NCBI GenBank assembly: GCA_023257515.1
Contig: JALRCA010000106.1
Coordinates: forward strand, 1-43,785
DNA: 43,785 bases
Direction: 5' to 3'
Source of the DNA: Aeromicrobium sp.
Lineage (GTDB): Bacteria; Actinomycetota; Actinomycetes; Propionibacteriales; Nocardioidaceae
This document shows positions 24,703-35,470 of the stretch, piece after piece. Made by a program: the position numbers and the translations under genes. Numbering within the stretch: the first letter of the stretch is position 1; each line of letters begins with the position of its first letter. The notes under the pieces were generated by a model, which worked only from the letters and a program-made list of their open reading frames with translations, was not told where the DNA came from and made no database searches.

Positions 24703-25969
24703 CTCCGCGTCCCGTGGTCGGGCCGACGCGTCGGTGTCCGGCGCGACGCACCAGGACCGTCAGCGCCAGGACGCTCGTGATCCCCACGGCCAGCATCGTG
24801 AGACCGATGCCCTGCGTCGCGTCGGCCCGCGCCGCGATGACGATGCCCACGACCAGGACAGGGGTGAGCGCCAGCTCGACCCACGAGGCGACGCCCCCTC
24901 GGTCGCGCCCTTGCAGGATGGCCACGAGCACCCGGCGCAGGCCGAGGAAGCCCGCCGCCACGACGAGCCAGCGCGCCACGGGGACGGCGCCACGGAAGTC
25001 GTCCCCGAACGCGATGACGATGATCGGCTCGGCCAGCAGCGCGAGTGCCGCGGTGACCCCGGTGAGCGCGAGGACGGCCGTGACGAGCCAGCGACGCACC
25101 AGCGCGCGCTCCTGGTCGGGGTCGGACTGCAGCGCCGCGACGCGCGGCAGCAGCACGGTGGCCAGGCCGGTGCCCATCATCCCCGGCAGCGACGCGAGCG
25201 CGGCCGCGGCCGAGAAGAGTCCCAGGGCGACCGTGCCCATGATCGCGCCGACGAGCGTGCGGTCGAGCGCGAGCCCGTCGATCGGTCCGATGCTGCCGAC
25301 GTAGGTGGAGCGGGTGAGCCGCCACAGGTCGTCGCCCTCGAGCCGGTCGACGGGAGCGCCGTCCGGGCGGCGCGTCGACGGGGCCAGCGCCCAGAGCCCG
25401 ACGGCCAGGCCGATGCCGAACGAGACCACCATGACGAGACTTACGACGAGCGACGACGTCCGGTCCACGAGCACGAACAGCACCACCATCGAGGCCGTCA
25501 CGAGCGTCTGCGGCAGCAACGTCGCCACCGCGACGCGGGCCATGGGCGCGCCCTCGCCGAGCAGCGCGGCGAGGATCAGCCGGAACGCCATGTTCTGGAC
25601 CGCCAGCACCGCGACGCACGCCCCGAGCGCCCACACGCCACGCTCGGCGACGTCGCCGTGCAGGATCGCGAAGAGCACCGCGAACGGCGCGGCGCTCACG
25701 ACCCCGAGCAGCACCCACCGGGGCACCAGGTGACCCACGCCGTCGCGTGCCAGGAGCCCCCGTCCGGCGAGCCGGTTGGTCACGGCGTTGGGGAGGCTGC
25801 CGCCGAGGGTCAGCTGCGCGGCCATCGTGGACAGGGACACCACGAGGGCGATCTCTCCGCGGCCCTCGACGCCGAGCAGACGCGCCGACACGATGCCCGA
25901 GACCATCAGCAGGCCCTGGACGACGAAGCCGCCGAAGACGACGAACAGCGAGGCGATGCGTTGGGTCAC
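24686..25969 (-). CDS. Wzx-type oligosaccharide flippase
   Basis: A 427-residue polytopic membrane protein of the MATE/MVF-like polysaccharide exporter superfamily. It begins VTQRIASLFVVFGGFVVQGLLMVSGIVSARLLGVEGRGE, which has the N-terminal G-x-GRGE pattern of actinobacterial Wzx proteins. Twelve or more hydrophobic helices follow. It should move lipid-linked repeat units across the membrane for the Wzy polymerase. The GTG at 25967-25969 lies 7 nt after the upstream glycosyltransferase stop, so they form one transcript. Confidence 0.85.
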   Translation of the reverse strand: MTQRIASLFVVFGGFVVQGLLMVSGIVSARLLGVEGRGEIALVVSLSTMAAQLTLGGSLPNAVTNRLAGRGLLARDGVGHLVPRWVLLGVVSAAPFAVLFAILHGDVAERGVWALGACVAVLAVQNMAFRLILAALLGEGAPMARVAVATLLPQTLVTASMVVLFVLVDRTSSLVVSLVMVVSFGIGLAVGLWALAPSTRRPDGAPVDRLEGDDLWRLTRSTYVGSIGPIDGLALDRTLVGAIMGTVALGLFSAAAALASLPGMMGTGLATVLLPRVAALQSDPDQERALVRRWLVTAVLALTGVTAALALLAEPIIVIAFGDDFRGAVPVARWLVVAAGFLGLRRVLVAILQGRDRGGVASWVELALTPVLVVGIVIAARADATQGIGLTMLAVGITSVLALTVLVRRAGHRRVGPTTGRGVSPSA

Positions 25970-25976
25970 GCGGGGG

Positions 25977-27137
25977 CTACCGCCTCTCGTCCACCGGGGC
26001 ACTCACCGCGGGCCCGAGGAGCACCGTGGTGTACCGGTCGACGGCCGCCCAGCGGTCCTCCTGGCCGGTCCGGATCGGGACGCGGCCCTCGAGCACCTGC
26101 TCCATCGCCGCCCCGAGCGCGGGGACCGTGAGCTCGCACGCCACCCCGGCGCCGAGCGCCCGCAGCTCGCGCTCCCGCACGGTCGAGCCCGCCGTGACGA
26201 TGGGCACGCCGGCGGCCTCGGCCTTGCCCATGATCCCGCTGGGACCGTTGTTGGTGAGCGCGAGCGGCACGACGTCGACCGCCGCGACCATGCGGTCGAG
26301 CTGCTCGTTCGACAGGTAGTCGTCGCGGACGACCAGGCGGGCGCGACGGGCCGGTTCGAGGGAGTCGATCCACTCCCGGACGCCGTCGGAGAGGGCGCCG
26401 GCGAGCAGGATGTCGGCGTCGACGTCGGCGTGCTCGAGCGCCTCGAGCAGCATCGGCACGTTCTTGCGCTCGTAGATGACGCCGAACACGCCGACGAGCC
26501 GCCGGTCGAGGGGCAGGCCGTACTCCTCGCGCCACCGCGCCGCGTCGCGCGAGTGCGCGGTGCAGAACGCGGGGTCCTGCACGCGGCGCACGATCCAGCC
26601 GCGCGCGTCGTCGTCGCGACCGGCGTAGCCGACCGTGCGGTCGAGCACGCCGCGCAGCCGCGCGACGACCGCGAGGACCGCCTTGGGGACCCGCAGGCGC
26701 CAGCCCGTCAGGTCGGTGAGCGCGAGACGGGCGGGGTAGCGCGTGAGCATGAACGTGACCTGCGGTCGGCGCGCCAGGCCGCGCAGGGCCGCGGGGGCCA
26801 CGCGCCACCAGTGCTTGAGCGCCTGGTCGGCGTCCATGTGGAGCACGCGGGCCACGGGGCTGGACGTCGCGGCGCGGCAGTACTCGCCGACGACGCGCGC
26901 CTGCTCCTCGACCGCGGGCTTGATGTCGTCGAAGACCGGCTCCAGCACGACGCGTCCCGCGGCGACGTCCTCGGCCAGGTACGCCTCGAGCTCGGGCGAG
27001 GACGGTGCGTCGCGGTTGGTCAGGACGACCACCGGACCCCACGGGTGGGCGTGCCGGGCGATCCACGACACCGACTGCAGGTGGTGGCCGTTGTGGTCGG
27101 GCTCGACCACGAGCGTCGTCGTCGACGCAGGCTTCAT
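25977..27137 (-). CDS. GT4-like glycosyltransferase
   Basis: A 386-residue GT-B enzyme. The N-terminal domain begins TTLVVEPDHNGHHLQSVSWIARHA. The C-terminal Rossmann domain has VGVFGVIYERKNVPMLLEAL and the donor-binding ALTNNGPSGIMGKAEAAGVPIV, which corresponds to the GT4 E-x7-E region in a diverged form. The ATG at 27135-27137 has GGGAG 7 nt upstream. First gene of the transcript that continues into the flippase. Sugar donor unknown. Confidence 0.8.
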   Translation of the reverse strand: MKPASTTTLVVEPDHNGHHLQSVSWIARHAHPWGPVVVLTNRDAPSSPELEAYLAEDVAAGRVVLEPVFDDIKPAVEEQARVVGEYCRAATSSPVARVLHMDADQALKHWWRVAPAALRGLARRPQVTFMLTRYPARLALTDLTGWRLRVPKAVLAVVARLRGVLDRTVGYAGRDDDARGWIVRRVQDPAFCTAHSRDAARWREEYGLPLDRRLVGVFGVIYERKNVPMLLEALEHADVDADILLAGALSDGVREWIDSLEPARRARLVVRDDYLSNEQLDRMVAAVDVVPLALTNNGPSGIMGKAEAAGVPIVTAGSTVRERELRALGAGVACELTVPALGAAMEQVLEGRVPIRTGQEDRWAAVDRYTTVLLGPAVSAPVDERR

Positions 27138-27235
27138 GAGCGTTCTCCCGGGGTCCGCTGACGGGGGACCGACACGCCGGAGGATCCGGCCGACGACGGT
27201 CAGCGTACGACACAACGAGGTCCCTCCTGTCACGC

Positions 27236-27241
27236 TACGCT
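27236..27241 (+). promoter_or_regulatory. -10 element for a leaderless FkbM transcript
   Basis: TACGCT, 6 nt, then the GTG start at 27248. Confidence 0.5.
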
Positions 27242-27247
27242 GCACGC

Positions 27248-27976
27248 GTGACACCGCTCAGCCACCTCGCGGCACGCCGGCTCGCCCGCCGTGGCCTCGT
27301 CGTCCGCAGGCACCCGGCGACGCGTCGTCAGCGCCTCCTGGAGCAGCACGGGATCGACGTCGTGCTCGACGTCGGCGCCGCCCGCGGCGGGTACGCCACC
27401 GAGCTGCGCGAGTTCGGCTACACCGGTCGCATCGTCTCGTTCGAGCCCCTCTCGGCCGCGCACCGCGACCTCGTGGCCGCGACCGCGGGCGACCCGGCCT
27501 GGACGACCCGCAACGTCGCCCTCGGCGCCGAGGCGGGCAGCCACGAGATCAACGTCGCCTCCAACAGCGACAGCAGCTCCCTGCTGCCGATGAGCGCGTC
27601 GCACCGCGACGCCGAGCCCGGCATCAGCTACGTCGGCACCGAGACGATCACCGTCGACCGGCTCGACGACATCGCCGCCGAGGTGCTGCAGGAGACGTCC
27701 CGGCCGTTCCTCAAGATCGACACCCAGGGCTTCGAGCGCTCGGTGCTCGCCGGCGGCGAGGCGACGCTCGAGCGCTGCGTCGGACTGCAGCTCGAGCTGT
27801 CGTTCGTCACGCTCTACGACGGCGGGATGCTCGTCGACGAGGCCCTCTCGTTCGCCTACGCCCACGGCTTCCGGCTCGTCGGCATGGACCCCGGGTTCGC
27901 CGACCCGGGCGGGGCCGTCCTGCAGGCCGACGGCGTGTTCTTCCGTGCGGGAGACGAGCCGGGCGACGTCCCTTAG
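27248..27976 (+). CDS. FkbM-family SAM methyltransferase
   Basis: A 242-residue methyltransferase. SAM loop VVLDVGAARGGYATELREFG, then IVSFEPLSAAHRDLVAAT, DSSSLLPMS and the FkbM signature FLKIDTQGFERSVLAGG. The QLELSFVTLYDGGMLVDEAL stretch is typical of FkbM enzymes in polysaccharide loci. The GTG start is supported by a leaderless promoter. Followed 9 nt later by another methyltransferase with its own -10, so the pair may be transcribed together and separately. Confidence 0.87.
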   Translation: MTPLSHLAARRLARRGLVVRRHPATRRQRLLEQHGIDVVLDVGAARGGYATELREFGYTGRIVSFEPLSAAHRDLVAATAGDPAWTTRNVALGAEAGSHEINVASNSDSSSLLPMSASHRDAEPGISYVGTETITVDRLDDIAAEVLQETSRPFLKIDTQGFERSVLAGGEATLERCVGLQLELSFVTLYDGGMLVDEALSFAYAHGFRLVGMDPGFADPGGAVLQADGVFFRAGDEPGDVP

Positions 27977-27979
27977 GGT
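27974..27979 (+). promoter_or_regulatory. -10 element overlapping the end of the FkbM gene
   Basis: TAGGGT shares its first bases with the TAG stop of the preceding gene and is followed by 6 nt and GTG at 27986, so stop codon and promoter coincide. Confidence 0.5.
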
Positions 27980-27985
27980 TTGCGT

Positions 27986-28639
27986 GTGAACCCTCGCCTG
28001 CGCGCCGTGCTGCGCCCGACCGTTCTCGCCGTCAACACCCCGCTCGCACGTCGCCGGGGACTGGCCGAGCTGGCGCGCCAGCCGCGGCCGCTCAAGCTCG
28101 AGCTCGGCGGCAACGCCCCCCGCGAGGGCTGGTTCGTCACGAACGTGGGCCCCACCACGCGTCACTACCTCGACGCCACCGAGCCGTGGCCGCTCGAGGA
28201 CGGCGCGGCCTCGTTCATCTACTCCGACAACGTCATCGAGCACATCCCGCTCGAGCCGGCCCGCACCCTCTTCAGCGAGGCGTACCGATGCCTGCGACCC
28301 GGCGGTGTCATCCGCTTCGTCACGCCCGACCTCGGCGCGCACGTCGAGCGCTACCTCGAGGGTCGTTCGCCGCGCGGCGACTCACGGGCGAGCGTGTACG
28401 AGCAGGCGGGCCTGACCGTCGAGCACCCCCTCGACTGGATCCGCATCCCGATCGCCTCGTTCGAGCACTGGGAGGGCTACGTCTACGACTTCCCCGCGCT
28501 CGAGGCCGAGCTGCGGCGCGCGGGCTTCGAGAAGGTCGAGCACGTCGAGCTCGACCAGAGCGAGCACCCCGAGCTCGCGGGTCTCGACCTGCGCTCGGGC
28601 GACGGCGAGCCGCAGATGGCCGTCGAGGCGACCCGCTGA
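27986..28639 (+). CDS. Class I SAM-dependent methyltransferase-like protein
   Basis: A 217-residue Methyltransf_11-like protein. LKLELGGNAPREGWFVTNVG replaces the canonical SAM loop, as in many glycan-cluster enzymes of this subtype. SFIYSDNVIEHIPLEPARTLFSEAYRCLRPGGVIRFVTPD carries motifs II and III. The GTG at 27986 is chosen over an in-frame TTG at 27980 because the latter lies at the predicted transcription start. The next gene, a glycosyltransferase, starts 5 nt after its stop. Confidence 0.78.
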   Translation: MNPRLRAVLRPTVLAVNTPLARRRGLAELARQPRPLKLELGGNAPREGWFVTNVGPTTRHYLDATEPWPLEDGAASFIYSDNVIEHIPLEPARTLFSEAYRCLRPGGVIRFVTPDLGAHVERYLEGRSPRGDSRASVYEQAGLTVEHPLDWIRIPIASFEHWEGYVYDFPALEAELRRAGFEKVEHVELDQSEHPELAGLDLRSGDGEPQMAVEATR

Positions 28640-28644
28640 CACCC

Positions 28645-29721
28645 ATGCGCATCGCGATCTTGGCCAGCGGCTGGGCCGGGTTCAACGACGCGGCGTGCCG
28701 CGAGCTCGCCGCCCTGGGCCACGAGCTTCTGATCGTCACGCCGTCGGAAGCCCCCGACACCGCCTACACGAGCCACGCGTTCACCGAGTTCGCGCAGCAC
28801 CACCTGTGGAGCGGCGCGCCCGGCCGCGGCGAGATCGCCGACGTCGTGCGTCGATTCGCGCCCGACGCCGTGCTGATGCACTCGTGGCACTTCGGCCCGT
28901 ACCGCGAGGCCATGAAGGCACTGCCCGACGGCACCCTGCGCGTGCTGTGGATGGACAACATCTGGCGCAACGTCCCCAAGCAGTGGCTGGGCCGCGTCGT
29001 CTCGGGGATGTGGGTGCAGCCGATCTTCGACTGCGTCATGGTCCCGAGCGACCGCACGGAGTTCTTCGCGCGGCGTCTCGGATTCGCCGACGGCTCCGTC
29101 ATCCGCGGCTCGCTGTCCGCCGACACGTCGGTGTTCGGGTCGGGCCCGCGCGAGGGCAAGGAGCTGTTCGAGCGGCGTCGCTTCCTCGCGTGCCTGCGCC
29201 TCGTCCACCACAAGGGGGCCGACGTCCTGGCGCACGCGTACCGCTCGTACCGCGCGCAGGTCGACGACCCGTGGACCCTGACCGTCGCCGGGATCGGTCC
29301 GCTCGCGCCGGAGTTCGACGGCATCGAGGGCGTCGAGATGCTGGGCTTCCAGCAGCCGAGCGAGGTCGCCGAGCTCATGCGCTCCTCCAGCGCCCTGCTG
29401 ATCCCGTCCCGGGTCGAGCCCTACGGCGTCACCCTGCACGAGGGCGCGGTCAGCGGGCTGCCGATCATCTCGACGTCGTTCGTCGGAGCGGCCGCGTTCT
29501 TCGTCCAGGACGGTCAGAACGGGTGGACGATCGCGTCCGACGACGTCGCGGCGCTCGCCGTGGCGATGCGCCGGATGTCCGACGTGGACGCCGACCGGCT
29601 CGGACACATGTCCGACGTCAGCCGCGCGCTCGGCGCCCGGACGAGCTCCGTCGGCTGGGCGCAGAACCTGCACGAGCAGCTCACGTGGCGGCTCGAGGCG
29701 AAGCGTCAGCCCGCGATCTGA
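28645..29721 (+). CDS. GT4-family glycosyltransferase
   Basis: A 358-residue GT-B enzyme. N-terminal MRIAILASGWAGFNDAACREL; C-terminal domain with FLACLRLVHHKGADVLAHAYRS, LTVAGIGPLAPEFDGIEGVEMLGFQ, and the GT4 donor motif SRVEPYGVTLHEGAVSGLPII (E-x7-E). The start was taken at the ATG 5 nt after the preceding stop rather than the very long open frame upstream. The 3' end overlaps the next, convergent glycosyltransferase by 16 nt. Donor and acceptor unknown. Confidence 0.87.
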   Translation: MRIAILASGWAGFNDAACRELAALGHELLIVTPSEAPDTAYTSHAFTEFAQHHLWSGAPGRGEIADVVRRFAPDAVLMHSWHFGPYREAMKALPDGTLRVLWMDNIWRNVPKQWLGRVVSGMWVQPIFDCVMVPSDRTEFFARRLGFADGSVIRGSLSADTSVFGSGPREGKELFERRRFLACLRLVHHKGADVLAHAYRSYRAQVDDPWTLTVAGIGPLAPEFDGIEGVEMLGFQQPSEVAELMRSSSALLIPSRVEPYGVTLHEGAVSGLPIISTSFVGAAAFFVQDGQNGWTIASDDVAALAVAMRRMSDVDADRLGHMSDVSRALGARTSSVGWAQNLHEQLTWRLEAKRQPAI

Positions 29722-30752
29722 TCCACGAGTCGCTCCTGGGCGGCGAGCGCATCGTCACGTCGCCGCGTGAACCGGGCGGCGACGCGCTCGGCCGGCTCCG
29801 GGCCGGCGTCGAGATGGCGGCGCACGAGCGCGCCGAAGTCGCCGTCCGGGGCCACGACGTGGTCGTCGCCGACGACCTCGCGGACGCATCCGGTGTCGAA
29901 CGCGAGGGCGGGCACCCCGAGACGCATGCCGTCGAGGAGCACGAGCGGCTCGGTCTCGTTGGCGTAGCGGCTCGGGAACACGAACAGGTCGATGCGGCGG
30001 TAGATCTCGTCGACCCGGTCCTGCGGCACCGGTCCGGTCACCTCGAGCGCGTCGCCGAGGTCGTGGACCGCGGCGTCGACCAGGGCCTGCGCCTCGTCGT
30101 CGAGACACGGACCGGCGAGCACGAGGCGCACGTCGCGCCCCTCGTCCAGCAGCGAGCGGGTGAGTCGCAGCACGACGTCGACGCCCTTGGCGACCGTGAG
30201 GTTGCTCAGGTGCCCGAGCACGACGGGACCCCGGCGCTCGCGTCGCGCGCCCGGCTCGGCGGCCGGCAGGAGCCCGGCGTTCGAGCACACGAGCGTGTCG
30301 CGGGCCGAGGGGTAGAGCCGGCGCAGGTCGGTCGCCATCGTCTCGCCCAGCACGACGTGCGTCGTGCACGTGCTGCCGATGCGGGTGAGCAGCGCCATGG
30401 CCCGGCTCGGCTCGTGCAGGTAGCTGTAGTTGTGGTGGTGGAACAGCACGCGGTGCCCGGCCACGCGCGCCAGCGCGACGACGAGCACCTGGTACCAGAG
30501 CAGCTCGCCGCCCGCGCCGCCCACGTAGACCACGCCCGCACGGCGGCGGGCCACGAGCAGCGAGGCGAGTCCGTGCAGCAGGCGTCGCAGGCGCAGCGGT
30601 GCCGGCACGCCGTCACCCGTGTCGAACACGATCGTGCGGTCCGCCGCACGCTCCCGGACCCGTGCCGTGACCGCCGCGGTCACTCGAGCCAGCCCGACGG
30701 CGGGAGGAGGGAGGGGTCCGTAGACCCGGATGGTCGAGGGGCGCTGGGCCAC
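29706..30752 (-). CDS. GT4-family glycosyltransferase
   Basis: A 348-residue GT-B enzyme. The N-terminus is VYGPLPPPAVGLARVTAAV; the acceptor-domain HHHNYSYLHEPSRAMALL suggests a lipid-linked acceptor. The donor domain has LGHLSNLTVAKGVDVVLRL, VRLVLAGPCLDDE and FPSRYANETEPLVLLDGMRLG, the E-x7-E region. The GTG start lies 1 nt after the stop of the FkbM gene, so it is coupled to it. Confidence 0.84.
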   Translation of the reverse strand: MAQRPSTIRVYGPLPPPAVGLARVTAAVTARVRERAADRTIVFDTGDGVPAPLRLRRLLHGLASLLVARRRAGVVYVGGAGGELLWYQVLVVALARVAGHRVLFHHHNYSYLHEPSRAMALLTRIGSTCTTHVVLGETMATDLRRLYPSARDTLVCSNAGLLPAAEPGARRERRGPVVLGHLSNLTVAKGVDVVLRLTRSLLDEGRDVRLVLAGPCLDDEAQALVDAAVHDLGDALEVTGPVPQDRVDEIYRRIDLFVFPSRYANETEPLVLLDGMRLGVPALAFDTGCVREVVGDDHVVAPDGDFGALVRRHLDAGPEPAERVAARFTRRRDDALAAQERLVDQIAG

Positions 30753-30753
30753 C

Positions 30754-31440
30754 TCAGGCCCCCTGGGGGCGGACGAAGATGTAGTTGAGGTCCTCGATGT
30801 GCCACAGCTGGTACCCGGCGCGCCGCAGGGCCTTGGTCGAGCCCAGCACCTTGCGGACGCGGTGGTCGTCGAACTCGATGCACAGGCACTCGGGACGGAC
30901 GCCGTCGGCGAGCATCTGCTGGATCACGTCGTGCTCCGCGCCCTCGATGTCCATCTTGAGCACGGCGAGCCGGTCCTCGCCGGCTCGCTCCATGAGCCCG
31001 CGGACCGTCGTGACCGGGAAGCGGGCGACGGCCCCGCGTCCCACCTCGCCCGACGTGCGCACCGAGCCGGCTATCCACGACTCGGACCATGTGCTGTCCT
31101 GCTCGAACTCCAGCTCCGTCTCCTCGTTCCAGAGCCCGACGGGCAGGAAGCTCAGGTCGGGGTGCTCGCGCCGGACGTACTCGATCGCGGCCGGCGTCGG
31201 ATCGGCGGTGTGGACCCGGTACCCCAGACGCTGGAGCTCGACGTCGAAGCTGACGTCGGTGCCCGCGCCCACGCAGATCGCGGCACCGCGCTCGGGCGCG
31301 ACCTCCGGGATCCACCAGCCGCCGTAGAACGTGCCGAGCCGGATCATCTGCGGCGGCCGGAGCGGACGGAGCCAGCCCTCCAGCAGGAAGATCTGCGTCT
31401 TCATGCGCACCTTGTAGACGAGGTCCCGCACCGCACCCAT
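30754..31440 (-). CDS. FkbM-family methyltransferase
   Basis: A 228-residue methyltransferase. The SAM region is AAICVGAGTDVSFDVELQRLG, then YRVHTADPTPAAIEYVR, and the signature LAVLKMDIEGAEHDVIQQM matches FkbM. WHIEDLNYIFVRP near the end is typical of the same group. The ATG at 31438-31440 is used; an in-frame GTG at 31473 is an alternative and sits nearer a TAGGCT -10-like box. It leads the transcript into the glycosyltransferase at 29706-30752. Confidence 0.82.
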   Translation of the reverse strand: MGAVRDLVYKVRMKTQIFLLEGWLRPLRPPQMIRLGTFYGGWWIPEVAPERGAAICVGAGTDVSFDVELQRLGYRVHTADPTPAAIEYVRREHPDLSFLPVGLWNEETELEFEQDSTWSESWIAGSVRTSGEVGRGAVARFPVTTVRGLMERAGEDRLAVLKMDIEGAEHDVIQQMLADGVRPECLCIEFDDHRVRKVLGSTKALRRAGYQLWHIEDLNYIFVRPQGA

Positions 31441-31547
31441 GCCCCACCAACTCCTCGACAGCCAGATGGTCACGTCCGGGGCGAGCCTAGGGCATCGCCG
31501 GCAGCCCGGAGCCGATACGACGGATGCACCGCTCGGGGAGCCCGACC

Positions 31548-33017
<1,470 letters not shown>

Positions 33018-33027
33018 CCTCGATCAC

Positions 33028-33045
33028 CCGCCGACCTGACGGCGG
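33028..33045. terminator. Short GC hairpin after guaB1
   Basis: CCGCCG-ACCTGA-CGGCGG, a 6-bp perfect stem starting 11 nt after the guaB1 stop. No U-run. Confidence 0.4.
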
Positions 33046-33243
33046 ACCGGGCCAAGGCCTGGTGCCGGGGCCGTGGGACGCGAGAGACTGGTCAGACAAC
33101 TTTCATGAGTCGACCAGAACCATTCGGCTCCACCATCGTTGTCCTCACCGGACGACGAGACGCACGAGTCCGACACACGCACCGTCCAGCATCGGGTCCG
33201 ACACGGAGCACCCCTTCTGGACAGAGACACAGACGGAGGGAAC

Positions 33244-34200
33244 ATGACGGTACTGGTCACGGGAGCCGGTGGATTCATCGGCGGCCACCTGGTGGCGGAC
33301 CTGCTGGCGAACGGCCACGAGGTCCGTGGCGTCGACGTCAAGCCGCAGTCGGAGTGGTACCAGGTCCACGACGCCGCGGAGAACATCGTCGCCGACTGCT
33401 CCGACCCGGTTGACGCCCACAAGATCGCCGACGGCACGACCGAGATCTACAACCTCGCGGCCGACATGGGCGGCATGGGCTTCATCGAGAACAACAAGGC
33501 CGAGTGCATGCTGTCGGTCCTGACCAGCACCAACATGCTCGTCGCCGCCCGCGACGCCGGAACGCGTCGCTTCTTCTACAGCTCCTCGGCCTGCGTCTAC
33601 GCCGGGGACAAGCAGACCGACCCGAACGTGACCGCCCTCAAGGAGTCCGACGCCTACCCGGCCGACCCCGAGGACGGGTACGGCTGGGAGAAGCTCTTCA
33701 GCGAGCGCATGGCCCGCCACTTCCGCGAGGACTTCGGCCTCGAGACGCGCGTCGCCCGCTACCACAACGTCTACGGCCCCGAGGGCACGTACGACGGCGG
33801 CCGCGAGAAGGCCCCGGCCGCCCTGTCCCGCAAGATCGCGCAGGCCAAGCTGAGCGGCGACCACTCGATCGAGATCTGGGGCGACGGCGAGCAGTCGCGC
33901 AGCTTCATGTACATCGACGACTGCGTCCGCGGCACCAAGGAGATCCTCGCGGGCGACAACGTCGAGCCCGTCAACCTGGGCTCGGCCGAGCTCGTGACGA
34001 TCAACCAGATGGTCTCGATCCTCGAGGACATCGCCGGCATCACGCTCGAGCGTCACTACAAGCTCGACGCCCCGCAGGGCGTGCGCGGTCGCAACAGCGA
34101 CAACACCCTGTTCCACAGCATCTACGGCTGGGAGCCGTCGATCACGCTGCGCGACGGCCTCGAGCGCACCTACTCCTGGATCTACGACCAGATCTCCTGA
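33244..34200 (+). CDS. GDP-mannose 3,5-epimerase-like NAD-dependent epimerase
   Basis: A 318-residue extended SDR closely resembling GDP-mannose 3,5-epimerase. NAD loop TGAGGFIG (6-13). AADMGGMGFIENNKAECML is a GME-specific block. FFYSSSACVYAG places Cys117 where plant GME has its catalytic Cys. The Tyr146-xxx-Lys150 pair is present, and NVYGPEGTYDGGREKAPAAL carries the second GME catalytic Lys. Expected products are GDP-L-galactose or GDP-L-gulose. A GGAGGGAAC ribosome site precedes the ATG. The 226-bp region upstream is non-coding and should hold its promoter. It is followed 10 nt later by a glycosyltransferase. Confidence 0.85.
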   Translation: MTVLVTGAGGFIGGHLVADLLANGHEVRGVDVKPQSEWYQVHDAAENIVADCSDPVDAHKIADGTTEIYNLAADMGGMGFIENNKAECMLSVLTSTNMLVAARDAGTRRFFYSSSACVYAGDKQTDPNVTALKESDAYPADPEDGYGWEKLFSERMARHFREDFGLETRVARYHNVYGPEGTYDGGREKAPAALSRKIAQAKLSGDHSIEIWGDGEQSRSFMYIDDCVRGTKEILAGDNVEPVNLGSAELVTINQMVSILEDIAGITLERHYKLDAPQGVRGRNSDNTLFHSIYGWEPSITLRDGLERTYSWIYDQIS

Positions 34201-34210
34201 GGAACCTCCC

Positions 34211-35470
34211 GTGAAGATCCGCGTCCACGACTTCTCCGGACACCCCTTCCAGGCGGAGCTGTCGCGCGAGCTCGCGCACCGCGGGCACGCCGTCGAGCAC
34301 GTCTCGTGCGACCAGTACGTCAGCGGCAAGGGTCACCTGCAGAGGCTCGACGACGACGCGTCGGCCCTGAGCTTCGCGGGCATGCGCCTCGGCCTGCCGT
34401 TCGAGAAGTACTCGCCCGTCACACGGATCCGCTACGAGGGCCGCTACGGCAAGGCGTGGATCCGGCGGTCGCGGGACGTGCCGTCCGACGTCACGATCGC
34501 GTCGAACGTGCCGCTCATCTCGCACTTCCGCTGGGCCGTCTGGGCCCGGCGGCGTCGGCACCCGTGGATCTTCTGGCACCAGGACATCTACTCGGCCGGC
34601 CTGGGCGACGAGGCGCGCGCCAAGCTGCCGCGCCCCCTCGCAGCCGTCGCGGCACGGGTGTTCGACCGCATGGAGCGGTACTGCGCCCGCACCGCGGCGC
34701 ACGTCGTCGCGATCGGTGACGGCTTCACGGACGCCTACCGTCGCTGGGGCGTCGACCCCTCGCGCGTCTCGGTGATCCCGAACTGGGCACCGCTGGGCAA
34801 GATCTTCCCGACCGAGCGCGAGAACCCGCGCAGCCGCGACCTGTTCGGCGACGACGCGACGCTGCGGCTCGTGTACGCGGGCACGATCGGGCGCAAGCAC
34901 AACCCGCAGCTGCTGGTCGAGCTGCTGGACCGGGCCGCGGAGCACGGCGTCAAGGTCTCGCTCACGGTCGTCTCCGAGGGTGAGGCCGCCGACGACCTCG
35001 CCCACGTCGCCGCCGAGCGTCCCGAGCTCGACCTGCGGGTCCTGCCCTTCCAACCGGCCGACGACCTGCCCTACGTGCTGGGCGCCTCGGACGTGCTCGT
35101 CGCGCTGCTCGAGCCCGACGCCACGGCGTTCTCGATCCCGAGCAAGGTGCTGTCGTACATGGCGGCCGGCCGACCGATCCTGGGGCTCATGCCGACCGAC
35201 AACCCGGCGGCGCAGGACATCCTGGCCAGCGGCGGGTGCGTGGCGGAGCCGACGGCGGCCGGCGCGGCCCAGGCGGCCGAGTGGCTCACGACCCTCGCCG
35301 AGGACCAGCGTGCCGTCGAGACCGCCGGCCGGCGGGCCCGCGAGATCGCCGAGGAGAAGTTCGAGGTCGGGGCGATCACGGCCCGGTTCGACGCGATCCT
35401 GGCGACCGCCGTCGACGGGTCAGCCCTGGAGCGCGACGCGCGCCGCGAGGCCGTCCTCGATCAGGCGTAG
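34211..35470 (+). CDS. GT4-family glycosyltransferase (WcaI/WbuB-like)
   Basis: A 419-residue GT-B enzyme. N-terminal VHDFSGHPFQAELSRELAHRGH resembles WcaI/WbuB-type transferases. PWIFWHQDIYSAGLGDEAR is the acceptor-side loop, followed by VSVIPNWAPLGKIFP and VYAGTIGRKHNPQLLVELL. The donor part LLEPDATAFSIPSKVLSYMAAGRPILG carries the substrate-binding 'SKV/L' motif. The GTG start follows GAGGAAC and lies 10 nt after the epimerase stop, so it probably uses the epimerised sugar nucleotide. Its 3' end overlaps bioQ by 51 nt. Confidence 0.87.
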   Translation: MKIRVHDFSGHPFQAELSRELAHRGHAVEHVSCDQYVSGKGHLQRLDDDASALSFAGMRLGLPFEKYSPVTRIRYEGRYGKAWIRRSRDVPSDVTIASNVPLISHFRWAVWARRRRHPWIFWHQDIYSAGLGDEARAKLPRPLAAVAARVFDRMERYCARTAAHVVAIGDGFTDAYRRWGVDPSRVSVIPNWAPLGKIFPTERENPRSRDLFGDDATLRLVYAGTIGRKHNPQLLVELLDRAAEHGVKVSLTVVSEGEAADDLAHVAAERPELDLRVLPFQPADDLPYVLGASDVLVALLEPDATAFSIPSKVLSYMAAGRPILGLMPTDNPAAQDILASGGCVAEPTAAGAAQAAEWLTTLAEDQRAVETAGRRAREIAEEKFEVGAITARFDAILATAVDGSALERDARREAVLDQA